In this document: positions 47,846 through 57,868 of the stretch, piece after piece
Numbering within the stretch: the stretch's first letter is position 1
How the letters are laid out: each line of letters starts with the position of its first letter
Assembly: GCF_963855985.1 (NCBI RefSeq)
Contig: NC_087092.1
Location: 7,316,001 to 7,380,000, forward strand
DNA from: Ostrinia nubilalis
Lineage: Eukaryota; Arthropoda; Insecta; Lepidoptera; Crambidae
Reading direction: 5' to 3'
DNA: 64,000 bases
Program-made: the position numbers and the translations under genes
The notes under the pieces: model-generated
What the model saw: the letters and a program-made list of their open reading frames with translations, nothing else
What the model was told of the DNA's origin: nothing
The model's database searches: none

Positions 47846-49029
47846 CAATAAGCGAGTCTCGAGTAAAAAATAAACTGTCACTGTAATTGATGGCACCATT
47901 TGCAAAGCCACAATTAAACTACGAATAAGAGCAGGTGCGCAAAAACTCGAGCTCCGTGATGCGAGACGGCGTTCCAAGAACCCGTTGTTGGTTATCTTTA
48001 GACGACAATGTGCATGCGCATAATCGGGTGACGTCACTCGTCGCAGCCCGATTAGAGCCTAGCAATAAGGAAACCGACATGAAATTCCCTTCTTTTGCGT
48101 GAATCAACCTCGCTATTTTTAGCTCTGAAAAGTAGATGTCGCGACTTGTGTGTTTAGGTCTAACTAGACCTTGGTACGATTGTCACTTGTTTAAATAATG
48201 GGATTTCGTGCTGATTAAAGTAGTAAATTGTAACTCTTATTAGGCATTGGTTCGGCGGTTTATGCCAAAAGATTGTTAGCATTTATTGGTTCTTCCTGTA
48301 GCCTTCCTAACTTACCCTAAATCATTTAAGATTTTTTAATAACTTAACAGAACATTAATGACTGAGGAGTGATTAATAATACGTCAAATAAATTATTTCA
48401 ACTGCAAAATATTTGCTTCAACTCTTAACTGCGGATAGATATAATATAGTGAGGGACCATACATAAATACTTGCTTCAGACCTGTTTAACTTTCCGTGGG
48501 ACGGGAGAGAGGCTTACGTGTACCTGACTCATACATTCCGATCGATGACGTCACTGGCTCATGGGGTTGGAATTGACCAGTGGAAGGAATCGGGATAAAT
48601 AAAAGAATGACGCAAGTTTTCAAGTTCATTCGTTTCATTAATCTTTTTACAAGACATGACGTCATCGACTAAGTATTTCCAGATTATATTACCTTTTGTA
48701 GTTAACTCAAACTGAAATAATAATGATTCCTATTATAGATACTCGTATAAGTGTGTAAATGTCAACATTTGGCTACGACAATTTATGATTAGAAAACACT
48801 TTCGTAGCACCTACGAGTATATTACTTTTGTGCTTATTTGACGTCATTGATAATAGTTTATCGCTAGTAAAGTAATTTTTTCGCAAATAATATAATTGAA
48901 CACCGCTCGGTTTAGTATTTAAATATCTCATTACATATCATGTCATCCATATGTTATTTATTCGCCCGGATAATAATTCCCCTAATCTATTTAGATAGAC
49001 TGTGTCGGACTATTGAGTAAAGTGATAGT
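47846..49029. other. Unassigned sequence
   Basis: Unique sequence right of the hAT element; no gene seen. Confidence 0.6.
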
Positions 49030-49690
49030 GGCAAATATTTTATACTAGCGGCCGCCCGCGACTTCGTACGCGTGGATCCCGTTTTACCCCCTTCATCTAT
49101 CTTACGCGGTTTAGATTTTTTCATACAAATGTTTTTTCCCGCTAACTCCCGTTCCCGTGGGAATTTTGCAATTTCCTATTGTAACTAAGCTTTAAGTTTA
49201 CTAAGGTACCTGCATGCCAAATTTCAAGCGTCTAACTTAAGCGGTTTAGATTTTTCATACAAAAGGATTTTCCCGCTAATTCCCGTTCCCGTGGGAATTT
49301 CGGGAATTCCTTTCTTAGTGCACCTCTACGGTACCTCCTAAGCTACGTCCCTTCCAAATTTAACCATTAAGGCTGCACACGCGACGGAAACTTAAAAAAT
49401 GGAGTAACTTCTCCCGTTTTCCCAAAATATCCCTTCACCACTCTGCTCCTAAGTATACTATAACCTGCCCAGGAGTATGAAGAATAATTGTACCAAGTTT
49501 CGTTAAAATCCGTGGAGTAGTTTTTGTTTCTATAAGGAACATACAGACAGACAGACAGACACAAAAATTTTACTGATTGCATTTACACTGTCGATCACTA
49601 ATCACCCCCTGATTTATTTTGAAAATATATTCCATGTACAGAATTGACCTCTCTACAGATTTATTATAAGTATAGATATAGATTTTACAT
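49030..49690 (+). repeat. LINE-like dispersed repeat with GACA run
   Basis: Starts TACTAGCGGCCGCCCGCGAC and contains TTTCGTTAAAATCCGTGGAG, a short ACAGACAGACAGACAG run (49547-49562) and a TATAGATATAG-type end. Matches the common moth repeat class by eye; no frame. A near-duplicate TTCCCGTGGGAATTT motif occurs twice (49153, 49282). Confidence 0.5.
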
Positions 49691-49946
49691 ATTTTTAGAC
49701 TATTTTTCTCTATACAATTAAGCTTCATGTGAGAATGTATTCATCTTTTCTTCATCCAACATGTATTCAGTTCTTGTCACTCAAATACTTATGCTTATTA
49801 ATAACACCTTTATTTTGTCTTCCATACAATTAATTGAAACGTTATAGTGCAACCAACGTTAAAGGTAGCTTAATATATTGAGTTTATGAGATCCACTCAA
49901 TTCATTAATAAACAAAAACAAACACAGGAGTTTAAGTACAAAAATA

Positions 49947-49952
49947 TTTATT
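49947..49952 (-). terminator. Polyadenylation signal of paralogue A
   Basis: AATAAA on the minus strand, 135 bases after the stop codon of the repeat-protein gene. Confidence 0.6.
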
Positions 49953-50086
49953 GGAAACAGTAGGTACAGAACCAAAATATTGGTATATCTGTTGAACATA
50001 GTTTTCAAGATTTTGCTTTCATTGTGTTACACGCAAAAAGCAGCACAGCTTAAGCTGGTGTTCGACAGTCTCCCTCCAAAGTTGAT

Positions 50087-50779
50087 TTAGTTAAGAATTT
50101 CGGGGAGCACGACGGCTTCGGGGATGACCACGGGAGCCACGGGGTCAGGGATCACGATAGCTTCAGGGATCACCTCGGGGGCGATGGGTTCGGGGATCAC
50201 GACCGCTTCGGGGATGACCACGGGAGCCACAGGCTCGGGGATCACGATGGCTTCAGGGATCACCTCGGGGGCAATGGGCTCGGGGATCACGACGGCTTCG
50301 GGGATGACCACGGGGGCCACGGGCTCAGGGATCACGATAGCTTCAGGGATCACCACAGGGGCGATGGGCTCGGGGATCACGATGGCTTCGGGGATCACCA
50401 CGGGGTCGACGGGCTCGGGCATCACGATGGGTTCAGGGATGACGACGGGCTGTTCAGGGATGACCACGGGAAGCACGGGAGTGGGCAGAACAATGGGGTC
50501 AGGCAGAACAGGTTCGGGCTCCGCAGTTTCAGGCACCACGATGGGCAGCACAGGAGTAGGCAAAATAATGGGGTCGGGAATAACGGGTGCCTCAGGGTCG
50601 ACGGGGATCACGGGAGTGGGAAAGATGACCTCGGGAACGAGTATGGGAGCGGGCACGGGCTTGTCGACGACGACGGCGTCGCTGGAGCCTCCATCAACGT
50701 TGACGATGATCTGCACCAGCGGCAGGGGGTTGGCGGCGGCCACGGCCACGAGGGCGAAGAAAGCAATGAAGGTCTTCAT
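50087..50779 (-). CDS. Secreted Pro/Val/Ile/Glu-rich 15-residue-repeat protein (paralogue A)
   Basis: The 230-residue frame begins MKTFIAFFALVAVAAA, a typical signal peptide likely cut before NPLP. A short conserved region (to about residue 50: VQIIVNVDGG, DKPVPAP) follows. From about residue 110 to the end are nearly eight 15-residue repeats of the type VVIPEAIVIPEPIAP, partly organised as 30-residue pairs. The mature chain is acidic and almost without Lys or Arg. The single coding exon is preceded by an intron (50788-51030) and a non-coding exon. I recognise no named family; cuticle, silk or another extracellular matrix role would suit the composition, but that is inference. Its paralogue lies 12.4 kb away on the same strand (63185-63793). 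Long open frames on the opposite strand are by-products of the repeat. Confidence 0.85.
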   Translation of the reverse strand: MKTFIAFFALVAVAAANPLPLVQIIVNVDGGSSDAVVVDKPVPAPILVPEVIFPTPVIPVDPEAPVIPDPIILPTPVLPIVVPETAEPEPVLPDPIVLPTPVLPVVIPEQPVVIPEPIVMPEPVDPVVIPEAIVIPEPIAPVVIPEAIVIPEPVAPVVIPEAVVIPEPIAPEVIPEAIVIPEPVAPVVIPEAVVIPEPIAPEVIPEAIVIPDPVAPVVIPEAVVLPEILN

Positions 50780-50787
50780 GTTTTTAG

Positions 50788-51090
50788 CTGAAATAATGAA
50801 AATGTGTTAATTACAGAAACGGTTTGAAAAGAATTTGTTTAAAAAGTTAACTTGTCTACGAATAACATTGGTTATCTATGTTACACTATTTCGTCAAAAA
50901 TTAGATCTCACGATGAAGCTTAATCAAAATAGGAACTTGAATATTATTTTCAAAACACCTAAATCACAAAAAAATCTTTCTACTTATGCTACTTGTGAAT
51001 AGATTAATTTTGAAAGAAATGGTTACTTACTTGTTTCCAATTGATTCCAATGAAAACTATGAGTTATGATACATTTACAGGCTATTTATA
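50788..51090 (-). promoter_or_regulatory. Promoter, non-coding exon 1 and intron of paralogue A
   Basis: TATAAATA (51083-51090, minus) is followed about 30 bases later by TCATAGT, the likely start near 51061. Exon 1 ends at 51031 before donor GTAAGT; the acceptor TTATTTCAG ends at 50788, so the intron is 243 bp. The exon sequence CATAGTTTTCATTG is shared with paralogue B. Confidence 0.75.
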
Positions 51091-51094
51091 CATT

Positions 51095-52084
51095 GGCTTT
51101 CATGATAGCTGTAAACTTTTTATTATAGTAGTAATGATACCAAATTTTATCATTTAAATGGCGCAGATAAAATAAATGATGACTAATTTTCATAAATATG
51201 TACCTGACTATTGGATAACTTCTTGAACCCTTTCCTAAAGCACGAGGTAAGCATTATTATCAAAGAAATCTCAAAATAAAACTCAAACTCCAGTATTGCT
51301 CAGCTTATCAATATTTGGACCGAAGTATCACAGACTCCTATATTCTTACGAGTGTATCCTATTAATATTGTGTATGTGAAAGTTTGTGAAAATGGATATT
51401 TGTACACCTTTACATCACAGGCTTCTTCAAGCGTTAGAACGTCTCGTAGCTAGGTGGAGTGAGGACTTGCTGGTCACTGGCAAGTATTGGGGTAGGTCTA
51501 ATTATGACTAGCGTAGTAGACTGCCATGAGATAATAATAAAGAGTCTTTACAAGTCATTTCATAATAAAGGCATGACACAAAAAAAGCTATAAGACCATG
51601 CAAAGATCTAATATAGGTACACATATTTTAAATATACAGAACCACTTATGGTTAAACGATTCTATATGGCTGATATTCCTTTATCTTTTTACAAGTATTA
51701 AAGTTACAAGTAGAGTAGTAGATAAAGTAATAGAATGTTTAATCAGTATGATTATTTTTAGCATTGCAATTTATGCCAGACGTGAAAAATAAATTTGCAT
51801 TTTGAATGTTGTAGTAGGTAATTGTTCAACTTCGTTTCAAAGTTTTGGCCATAAGTTTCTAAATATACTCGTAGAATTAAACTTCACGCCCTTCCGCTAT
51901 CCACACATCAGCTCAAAATATCAGACATCCCCACTGTAGACGTCGCCTTGCATGCGTCTCCTCAAAAACCAAAACCTAATGATAGGGTCCCGAATTTTAT
52001 TTAATAAGCCCTCATCCTATTAATAAGACGGTTACACAAATAAAATCGCGCGCCCAACCGGTATTATTGAAAACGACCGTTATT
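51095..52084. other. Unassigned AT-rich upstream flank of paralogue A
   Basis: No gene or repeat recognised up to the TRIM-like element. Confidence 0.6.
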
Positions 52085-52089
52085 AACTT

Positions 52090-52429
52090 TGTCGGCGCCG
52101 GACACAGATGCTGCAATTATTATTGATGATTAATAGTACCAATCTTAATATTATGTTATCTGTATAAATCTGTAGAGCGGAAGGTTTGTGATTCCTAAAC
52201 GTAACACCCGACTGATGCGCAGAAAAAGGTAACTGTCAATCAGTTGTGTCATGTCAAGTGTGAGCAGGCGGCTGCGAGGTTATCTTTGAAAGCGTGTTGA
52301 GTTTGGTGGAACGTTAAATTGTAGGGAAAGTGATTGTCAACCATCCAAGATATTATCTCCTTGCCCGTTAACCCACGCCTATGGAGATTCCACCCCTAGA
52401 GTTCCTTCTGATAGAGACCCAGTGCCTTT
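52090..52429 (+). repeat. 5' LTR of the TRIM-like element
   Basis: Starts TGTCGGCGCC, a nearly self-complementary stretch. It contains a TATAAAT box at 52163-52169 that could start the genomic RNA near 52193. Identical to 53242-53581. Confidence 0.88.
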
Positions 52430-52430
52430 A

Positions 52431-52448
52431 TCAGAAGTGGGATTCGAA
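52431..52448 (+). other. Primer-binding-site candidate, tRNA-Leu-like
   Basis: TCAGAAGTGGGATTCGAA, immediately after the 5' LTR, is the complement of a tRNA T-arm/acceptor sequence. As I recall it, it fits the 3' part of animal tRNA-Leu, but starts about five bases inside the CCA end rather than with TGG. The tRNA identity needs checking. Confidence 0.55.
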
Positions 52449-52480
52449 GGGCACTATTCAAAGGAGATAAATCTTTCAGC

Positions 52481-52600
52481 ATGCACACCTACGCTACGCA
52501 ACTCATCAAGTTTTACATGGAGGATGCTGACTCAGACGTTGAGAGTTGGTGCAGGTTGACGGAAACTATTGTGATTGACGTAAACTGGAAGGGTCTTTGA
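52481..52600 (+). CDS. Short open frame in the TRIM-like element
   Basis: This 39-codon frame (MHTYATQLIKF...) lies just after the primer site. The same frame is open upstream into the LTR end without an earlier ATG. Composition is protein-like and acidic in the middle (MEDADSDVESW). It may be a remnant of gag or a chance frame; no family is recognised. Confidence 0.3.
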   Translation: MHTYATQLIKFYMEDADSDVESWCRLTETIVIDVNWKGL

Positions 52601-52646
52601 GTGAGTTGAGGGGGCCGGGCCAAGGGCGCCCGGGCCGCCCTGTTGC

Positions 52647-53097
52647 CGTGGTTGAAGGGGCTGTTTACGCCCGGGCCACGCTGGTGTAATGTTGGTTTCC
52701 TGGTCGCACGGCTGCATGCCTGGATCAGCAGTAATAGTGGTAGTTGGGTTTGAGGTAACTGGTTGAAGGAGCCTTGGCTTAAGCCTTGCGCATCGGGCCA
52801 TGTTACCTAAACTCTGGTTTCCTGGTCGGCCAGCTGTAATGTGTTGGTTTCCTGGTCGGGCCAGCTGTAATGTTTTGGTTTCCTGGTCGGCGGGGCCTCA
52901 CCCCGGGCCAGCTGTAATGTTTTGGTTTCCTGGTCGGCGGGGCCTCACCCCGGGCCAGCTGCAATGTTTTGGTTTCCTGGTCGGGCCTGACGCCCGGGCC
53001 AGCTGTAATGTTTTGGTTTCCTGGTTGAAAGGGCTTCGCGCCCGGGCCAGCTGTAATGGTTTGGTTTCCTGATCGAGGGTCATCACGCCCTGATCAG
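52647..53097 (+). repeat. Array of about ten structured hairpin repeats inside the TRIM-like element
   Basis: Units share GGTTTCCTGGTC ... GGCCAGCTGTAATG and each folds on itself: 52647-52680, 52700-52728, 52754-52807, 52822-52833, 52852-52864, 52883-52911, 52930-52958, 52977-53002, 53021-53050 and 53069-53097. The outer stem is CTGGTC/GGCCAG; inner stems such as GGGG/CCCC or GGGC/GCCC close different loops. Paired changes occur: CTGATC/GATCAG in the last unit, CGTGGTT/GGCCACG in the first, and an added GGTAAC/GTTACC in the third. Stem wobbles are G-U on the + strand. Two units are reduced to the bare outer stem. Confidence 0.85.
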
Positions 53098-53241
53098 CTG
53101 TATTTATTGTGATTCTACGATCTGATATTCGCACGCTCTGTAGTCAGGAATGGACGAGCTGTGATAATAAGAAATTGAATGTTTACAGATGGACAAACCC
53201 TGGACTAAGCGCACGAGGCCGTGCGATAGTCAGGCTGGCCG

Positions 53242-53581
53242 TGTCGGCGCCGGACACAGATGCTGCAATTATTATTGATGATTAATAGTACCAATCTTAA
53301 TATTATGTTATCTGTATAAATCTGTAGAGCGGAAGGTTTGTGATTCCTAAACGTAACACCCGACTGATGCGCAGAAAAAGGTAACTGTCAATCAGTTGTG
53401 TCATGTCAAGTGTGAGCAGGCGGCTGCGAGGTTATCTTTGAAAGCGTGTTGAGTTTGGTGGAACGTTAAATTGTAGGGAAAGTGATTGTCAACCATCCAA
53501 GATATTATCTCCTTGCCCGTTAACCCACGCCTATGGAGATTCCACCCCTAGAGTTCCTTCTGATAGAGACCCAGTGCCTTT
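53242..53581 (+). repeat. 3' LTR of the TRIM-like element
   Basis: Same 340 bases as the 5' LTR by direct reading, followed by target duplication AACTT. No AATAAA hexamer is visible in it. Confidence 0.88.
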
Positions 53582-53785
53582 AACTTGATAAAGCACCCTT
53601 GATAAAGACCCAAAATTTCGATTCACCCCGGTCCAACCGGAATACTTGTCCATCTGTAGTAGTACCAAGGACAAAATATTATAATGCTGCAGCAACGGGA
53701 AATGTAGTTGTTCCTACTGTTAATTGTGAAAAATATAAAACGTTAAAATAGCGGTATCGTTATAGCCAATGAGATGCTGTCATAG

Positions 53786-53860
53786 TGACATTGACAATAC
53801 GTCAATGTCACACGAGAATCAAACGTCAGAATAGAGGGACGCGCGGAGATGACTCCGCGC
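53786..53860. repeat. Two adjacent short hairpins
   Basis: TGACATTGAC/GTCAATGTCA (53786-53810, five-base loop) and GCGCGGAG/CTCCGCGC (53841-53860, ATGA loop, followed by CTTTT) lie within 75 bases of each other just right of the LTR element. Structured, unassigned. Confidence 0.55.
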
Positions 53861-54785
53861 GCTTTTGTACTAAGTGATGAATTGTAATTATATTAAGGCA
53901 ATAATGTGAAAGTTGAGTATTCAGTCTTTTATTTATGAGAATAGATCGACCGGCCTTTAATACTACCTAATCAAGACATTCTCTCTTTATAAGACTCGAA
54001 GTTCTAATTCCAAGGGGGGAGGACAAAGTTAGATAACACTTTATCGCATAATTGTACTTAATGGTTCGTAATGATAATTATTTTAATCCTGTATATCGAT
54101 GGACCAACGATCTAGTGAAAAGTGGATGCGGGCAGCACAGGGCTGTCAGAGGGGGGGTGCGATTCGAATCGGACGTAACCCAAAAATCCTAGGGGGTGCC
54201 TTAGGACTTAATAAATATTTATCATTCTTTACTTAAAAATAATTCATTCATTTAATTGTAAAAAGAAAGTTACTTAAGTAAATATAAATGCTCTCCTACC
54301 TTCTTTAATAAGGATTCAATGAAAACTATAGGTACTTTTTCCAAATTTTTCAATCCTTATATCGAGATCTAAATCTACATTTGCTATCATCATTTACGAG
54401 TTGACTTAAAGGATTACTTTATTGAACCACAACGATGGTGATTTATATTCTTACATAATGTTTTATCTTGATAATATAATATTGTTCTTTAGTGTAGATA
54501 TATTCATTCAGTAAACGAGTAGATTGTTGCCTTCCAGGAATGAGTTTAAGCTGATCAATGTGATTTTGAAAATAGATCCATGAATTAATAGGCCTTTCCT
54601 GAAAGTCCCTTAAAAATGGTGGATAGTAAAAAGGTAAGTAGGTACTACTCGTTTGGAACAATTTTATAGCAGTCAAATCTAGGTTTATTGGTGCCAATTT
54701 CAAGTGGAAAATTGATTTAACTCGAAAAATAAGACACAGTCATGCGTTTAAGTTAAATTGTTTTTTCATAGATTCCATGTAGGTA
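53861..54785. other. Unassigned AT-rich sequence
   Basis: Holds the RTE scrap at 54097 and short frames only. Confidence 0.6.
54097..54152 (+). mobile_element. Short RTE-type LINE fragment
   Basis: GATGGACCAACGATCTAGTG and GGATGCGGGCAGCACAGG match the C-terminal coding end seen at 33190-33346, with a deletion. Confidence 0.5.
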
Positions 54786-54905
54786 AACAATAATAAATAC
54801 TCTTTATTGCACACCAAAGAACAGAACAGAAAGAAAAGGAACACACAAGGTACAACTAGGCGGTCTTATCCCTATGAAGCGATCTCTTCTAGACAATCTA
54901 TGGTG
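54786..54905 (-). mobile_element. LINE 3' tail
   Basis: On the minus strand it reads ATAAGACCGCCTAGTTGTACC ... GTGCAATAAAGAGTATTTATTATT, a common lepidopteran Jockey-type 3' end. Confidence 0.55.
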
Positions 54906-55319
54906 AGGACAGTTACTATCTGATTAATATCGTTTCGGGTTCAATGACAGTTTACCTTTCCCCCGGGACAAACATAGCCTTCACAGGTTGGGTTATTATT
55001 GACGGCCAAGCTATAGACATAGATCCTGACTACACAGTAGTCGCAGCGGCGCCAACGAGAAGTGAGAATAAATAGTCCCATATTGCTCGAAAAGACTAGC
55101 GCTGACCGCCGTACCTACCATTTTTTAGTCGGCCGACGCTTTCTAAAAAAGCTCAAAAATATGATATCCTATATAATACAATTACAGAAAAAGTTTAAGA
55201 AGGTTTTTTCAATTTTATCAATACTTCTTGTGTTGTGATACCTGGTACGTCTAAGATGCGTTCGATTGCAACTAAGATAAGTGAACAACTAGACTTGTTT
55301 TTACATAAAACAAATAGAA

Positions 55320-55570
55320 AACTAGCTGTTCCTGCAGACTTTGTCTTGTATTAAGAAAAAAATACATACAGCCGAACATAGAACCTCTTCCTTTTTTGTA
55401 GTCGGTTAAAAAGTTAATATTGCCGTTATGTTTCCTTAATTTCTTTAATTTTCCACGCATCTTTCTTAATTGTTATTACTAAAGAACCTTTTTCTGAACA
55501 AACACAACAAAAAAAAGTATGAGCGAAATCGGTCCAACCGTTCTCAAGTTAAAGCGTGAACGTGAAATAG
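55320..55570 (+). repeat. Dispersed LINE-like fragment
   Basis: CTAGCTGTTCCTGCAGACTT at the left and GAGCGAAATCGGTCCAACCG near the right resemble a widespread moth repeat read without a frame. Boundaries approximate. Confidence 0.4.
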
Positions 55571-55611
55571 ATAAATTAATGATGAAAATCAATAAATCAA
55601 AAACTAAATTT

Positions 55612-55860
55612 TAAATACCGAGAGGTCCCGGGTTCGATTCCCGGCCGGGCAGAAATTGAAATGATTAATTTTAATTTCTGTGACGGGTCTGGGTTTTACT
55701 ATGCATAATACATATGTATTTAAAAAATATAAGTTCAAGTAGGTATGTTTATATCCCTTGTCTAGTATCTACTCATAGTATGTACAAGCTTTGCTTAGTT
55801 TGGGAGTAGAGGCGCAGTGTAAAAATGTCCAACAATAAGTATTATTTATTTATTTAATAC
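55612..55860 (+). mobile_element. 5'-truncated tRNA-derived SINE
   Basis: Begins GAGGTCCCGGGTTCGATTCC, a pol III B box in tRNA context, then an unrelated body (GACGGGTCTGGGTTTT, GGGAGTAGAGGCGCAGTGTA) and a TATTATTTATTTATT tail. There is no A box, so it is not a tRNA gene. Confidence 0.65.
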
Positions 55861-56040
55861 TATTAAATAAAATAAATCAAAAACTGTGGAGTGTCGCCGA
55901 AAGGGAGCTCCCTCGCTGTGCTAGAATTTAATTAACTTCTCTTCACCAGCTGTTAATTCGCGCTAACCAACCACTGCTTGCTGATGAGCTACCTTAGTTT
56001 ACTCTTACGTTAATTAATAAATCAAAATATATTTTAGGTA

Positions 56041-56400
56041 TTTGTTAACCAGCTGACCCGGCAAACTTCTTACCGCCGCCAGTAAAAAGTTGTCTAATTT
56101 ATAATAACGCAATTTTAATTTCTGACGTGTCCTGTTTAAAACCCTTAATTTGTATAAAAACTAGCATTCCGCCCGCGGCTTCGCCCGCGTGTAATGTTGT
56201 CTGTCACAGAAAAATTTTATCGCGCGCGTCCCTATTTCAAAAACCGGGATAAAAACTATCCTATGTCTTTTACCGGGACTCAAACTATCTCTATGCCAAA
56301 GGACAATGTTCGTTCTCCATACATTGTTCGCCTAAGAACCAACAATTTTGATTGACATATTACTACCCGAAAGCGAAATAATACGATTCTGTGTGTAAGA
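56041..56400 (+). repeat. Two LINE-like fragments side by side
   Basis: AGCTGACCCGGCAAACTTC (56051) and CCGCCCGCGGCTTCGCCCG (56170) mark the starts of two common moth repeats; the second continues through AAAAACTATCCTATGTC. Non-coding. Confidence 0.45.
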
Positions 56401-57312
56401 ACAATGATTCCTGATGGACACTTGCCATAAAATTAATGATTAAGAATATTAAATCACAGCAATTTTATAATATGTCGTTTATGACAACATGGCGTCTAAT
56501 GTATTGTGTGAATGTATGAACACCGATTCGCGAAAAATGTTTTGTATTGTCGTCACGCCGAGTCGCAGCCAAATAGTATAAAATAATAGAACAAGTTTTA
56601 GAAATACAACTCGGCATTCCACTTTTATAATATGCCCACTTATTGCACGTAAATAAACAACATGAATCGTAGGTTGTTTCCACCCTTGTCATCTGACACA
56701 TGAAATAAACTCCTATTGTATTATAGATATCGAAGCCGAATCGTATGTAATAATAGAATGGGTTTTGGAGATCACTCGGGGTTCCACTTTTATAAAATAC
56801 CTACATATTGCATAAAAATAACACGAATCATGAGTTTTCTTTTCACCATTTACATCTGACATGAGATAACAAACTCCTATCTCCATGACTACCGTCGTAG
56901 TCTATGCCAAAGACTACAATATTTTAAGCAAGAAGTTTCAAACCTTAGCGGCTACAGTAACCCCTGGGCCACATACATCGTGATAACATTCGGTCGACAC
57001 CGGAACGAAGTCTTGCGATTATGCAAAAAAGCACCGTATTCTAGTGCGGCTATACCACGTTCAACCGGGGTTTTAATTCGACTAAAGTCCTGACTAAAGA
57101 CTGGAAGAAAATACGCCGCATTGTATGAGCACTTCGTGTTCGTTAAAGCGGCTTCAGATCTAGAGCCTACATAGTTTTCTTTCCAATAATATCCGCAAGT
57201 AGCGCTGCATGATCTTTACAACAAAAACGGCAATAGTTATTAAGGTGCCAAAATTATATGATTACTTTGGCACGGTATTATACACGTTCGAAGATTTGTC
57301 ATTTTCATTCAT
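56401..57312. other. Unassigned sequence
   Basis: Two similar segments near 56570-56650 and 56745-56830 (AATAATAGAA.AAGTTTTAG..., CCACTTTTATAA) suggest an old local duplication. No coding sequence. Confidence 0.4.
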
Positions 57313-57480
57313 TTCATCATCATCATCATCATTTCAGCCACAGGACGTCCACTACTGAACATAGGCCTCCCCCAATGACTTCCACATCGCACGGTTGGTA
57401 GCGGCCTGCATCCAGCGCCTTCCCGCTACCTTTATCAGGTCGTCGGTCCACCTTGTGGGTGGACGTCCCACGCTGCGTTT
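57313..57480 (-). mobile_element. RTE-type LINE 3' end with CAT repeat
   Basis: A CAT trinucleotide run (57313-57331) precedes CCACAGGACGTCCACTACTG and the reverse complement of the conserved RTE C-terminus. The trinucleotide run is the element's 3' tail. Confidence 0.7.
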
Positions 57481-57519
57481 TCATTCATTTATTATTTTCT
57501 TAAAGTGCCAGAAAAATAT

Positions 57520-57770
57520 AGTTTCTAGCTGTCCCAGCAACTTCGTCAATAAAAAGTTGTCTTGTCTTATCTTTAAAATCGTAATATTAATTTCTGAACG
57601 TATCCTGTTTGACACCTAATAATATTATTTGACATAGCTGGCTCGGCGAATTTCGGCAAATTAATTTTGACATTGCAGAATATGACTTTTGATAGGTTTA
57701 TCATAGAATTCGGCGGGGATATCCTCACGGAGGAAGTTCGAAAAATGGCGGAACAAGATCTTATAATAAT
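57520..57770. repeat. Degenerate LINE-like fragments
   Basis: CTAGCTGTCCCAGCAACTTCG (57525) and AGCTGGCTCGGCGAATTTCG (57636) repeat the theme at 56051. The pieces lie between two RTE tails and have no intact ends. Confidence 0.4.
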
Positions 57771-57868
57771 GCAAGGCCGAAGCTGTAACGCGCGTGCTCC
57801 TACGTGTAATCCGGCGAGTATACAATAAATAGTAATGTCTGGTAAATAGTGGTAATACGTATCGTTCG

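Larger units (their letters stand above)
52090..53581 (+). mobile_element. Young TRIM-like non-autonomous LTR retroelement, 1.49 kb
   Basis: Two direct 340-bp terminal repeats (52090-52429 and 53242-53581) appear identical at every base. They begin TGTCGGCGCC and are flanked by the 5-bp duplication AACTT (52085-52089 and 53582-53586). The only coding potential inside is one short frame of 39 codons; gag and pol are absent. A tRNA-complementary primer site follows the left LTR, giving + orientation. I see no polypurine tract before the right LTR, which is atypical, and the LTR end CCTTT is not the usual CA. Identity of the LTRs points to a very recent insertion. Confidence 0.85.

Noticed and set aside
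50124..50810. 228-codon Gly/Thr-rich frame on the + strand
   Set aside because: Exact antisense of the secreted repeat-protein gene, which has a signal peptide, TATA box, intron and poly(A) signal on the other strand.
52647..53097. Resemblance to a CRISPR array (regular repeats with variable middles)
   Set aside because: Eukaryotic context, no cas genes, unequal spacing, and the variable parts are hairpin loops rather than unique spacers.
52532..53134. Open frames on both strands through the hairpin array
   Set aside because: Repeated GC-rich units produce open frames in several registers; codons follow the repeat, not a protein.
52090..53581. Simple tandem duplication instead of LTRs
   Set aside because: The repeats start with TG, flank a unique interior, are followed by a primer-like site, and the whole is bounded by a 5-bp duplication.
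55612..55645. Possible tRNA gene
   Set aside because: Only a B-box region is present; no A box, anticodon arm or acceptor pairing. Best read as a truncated SINE.
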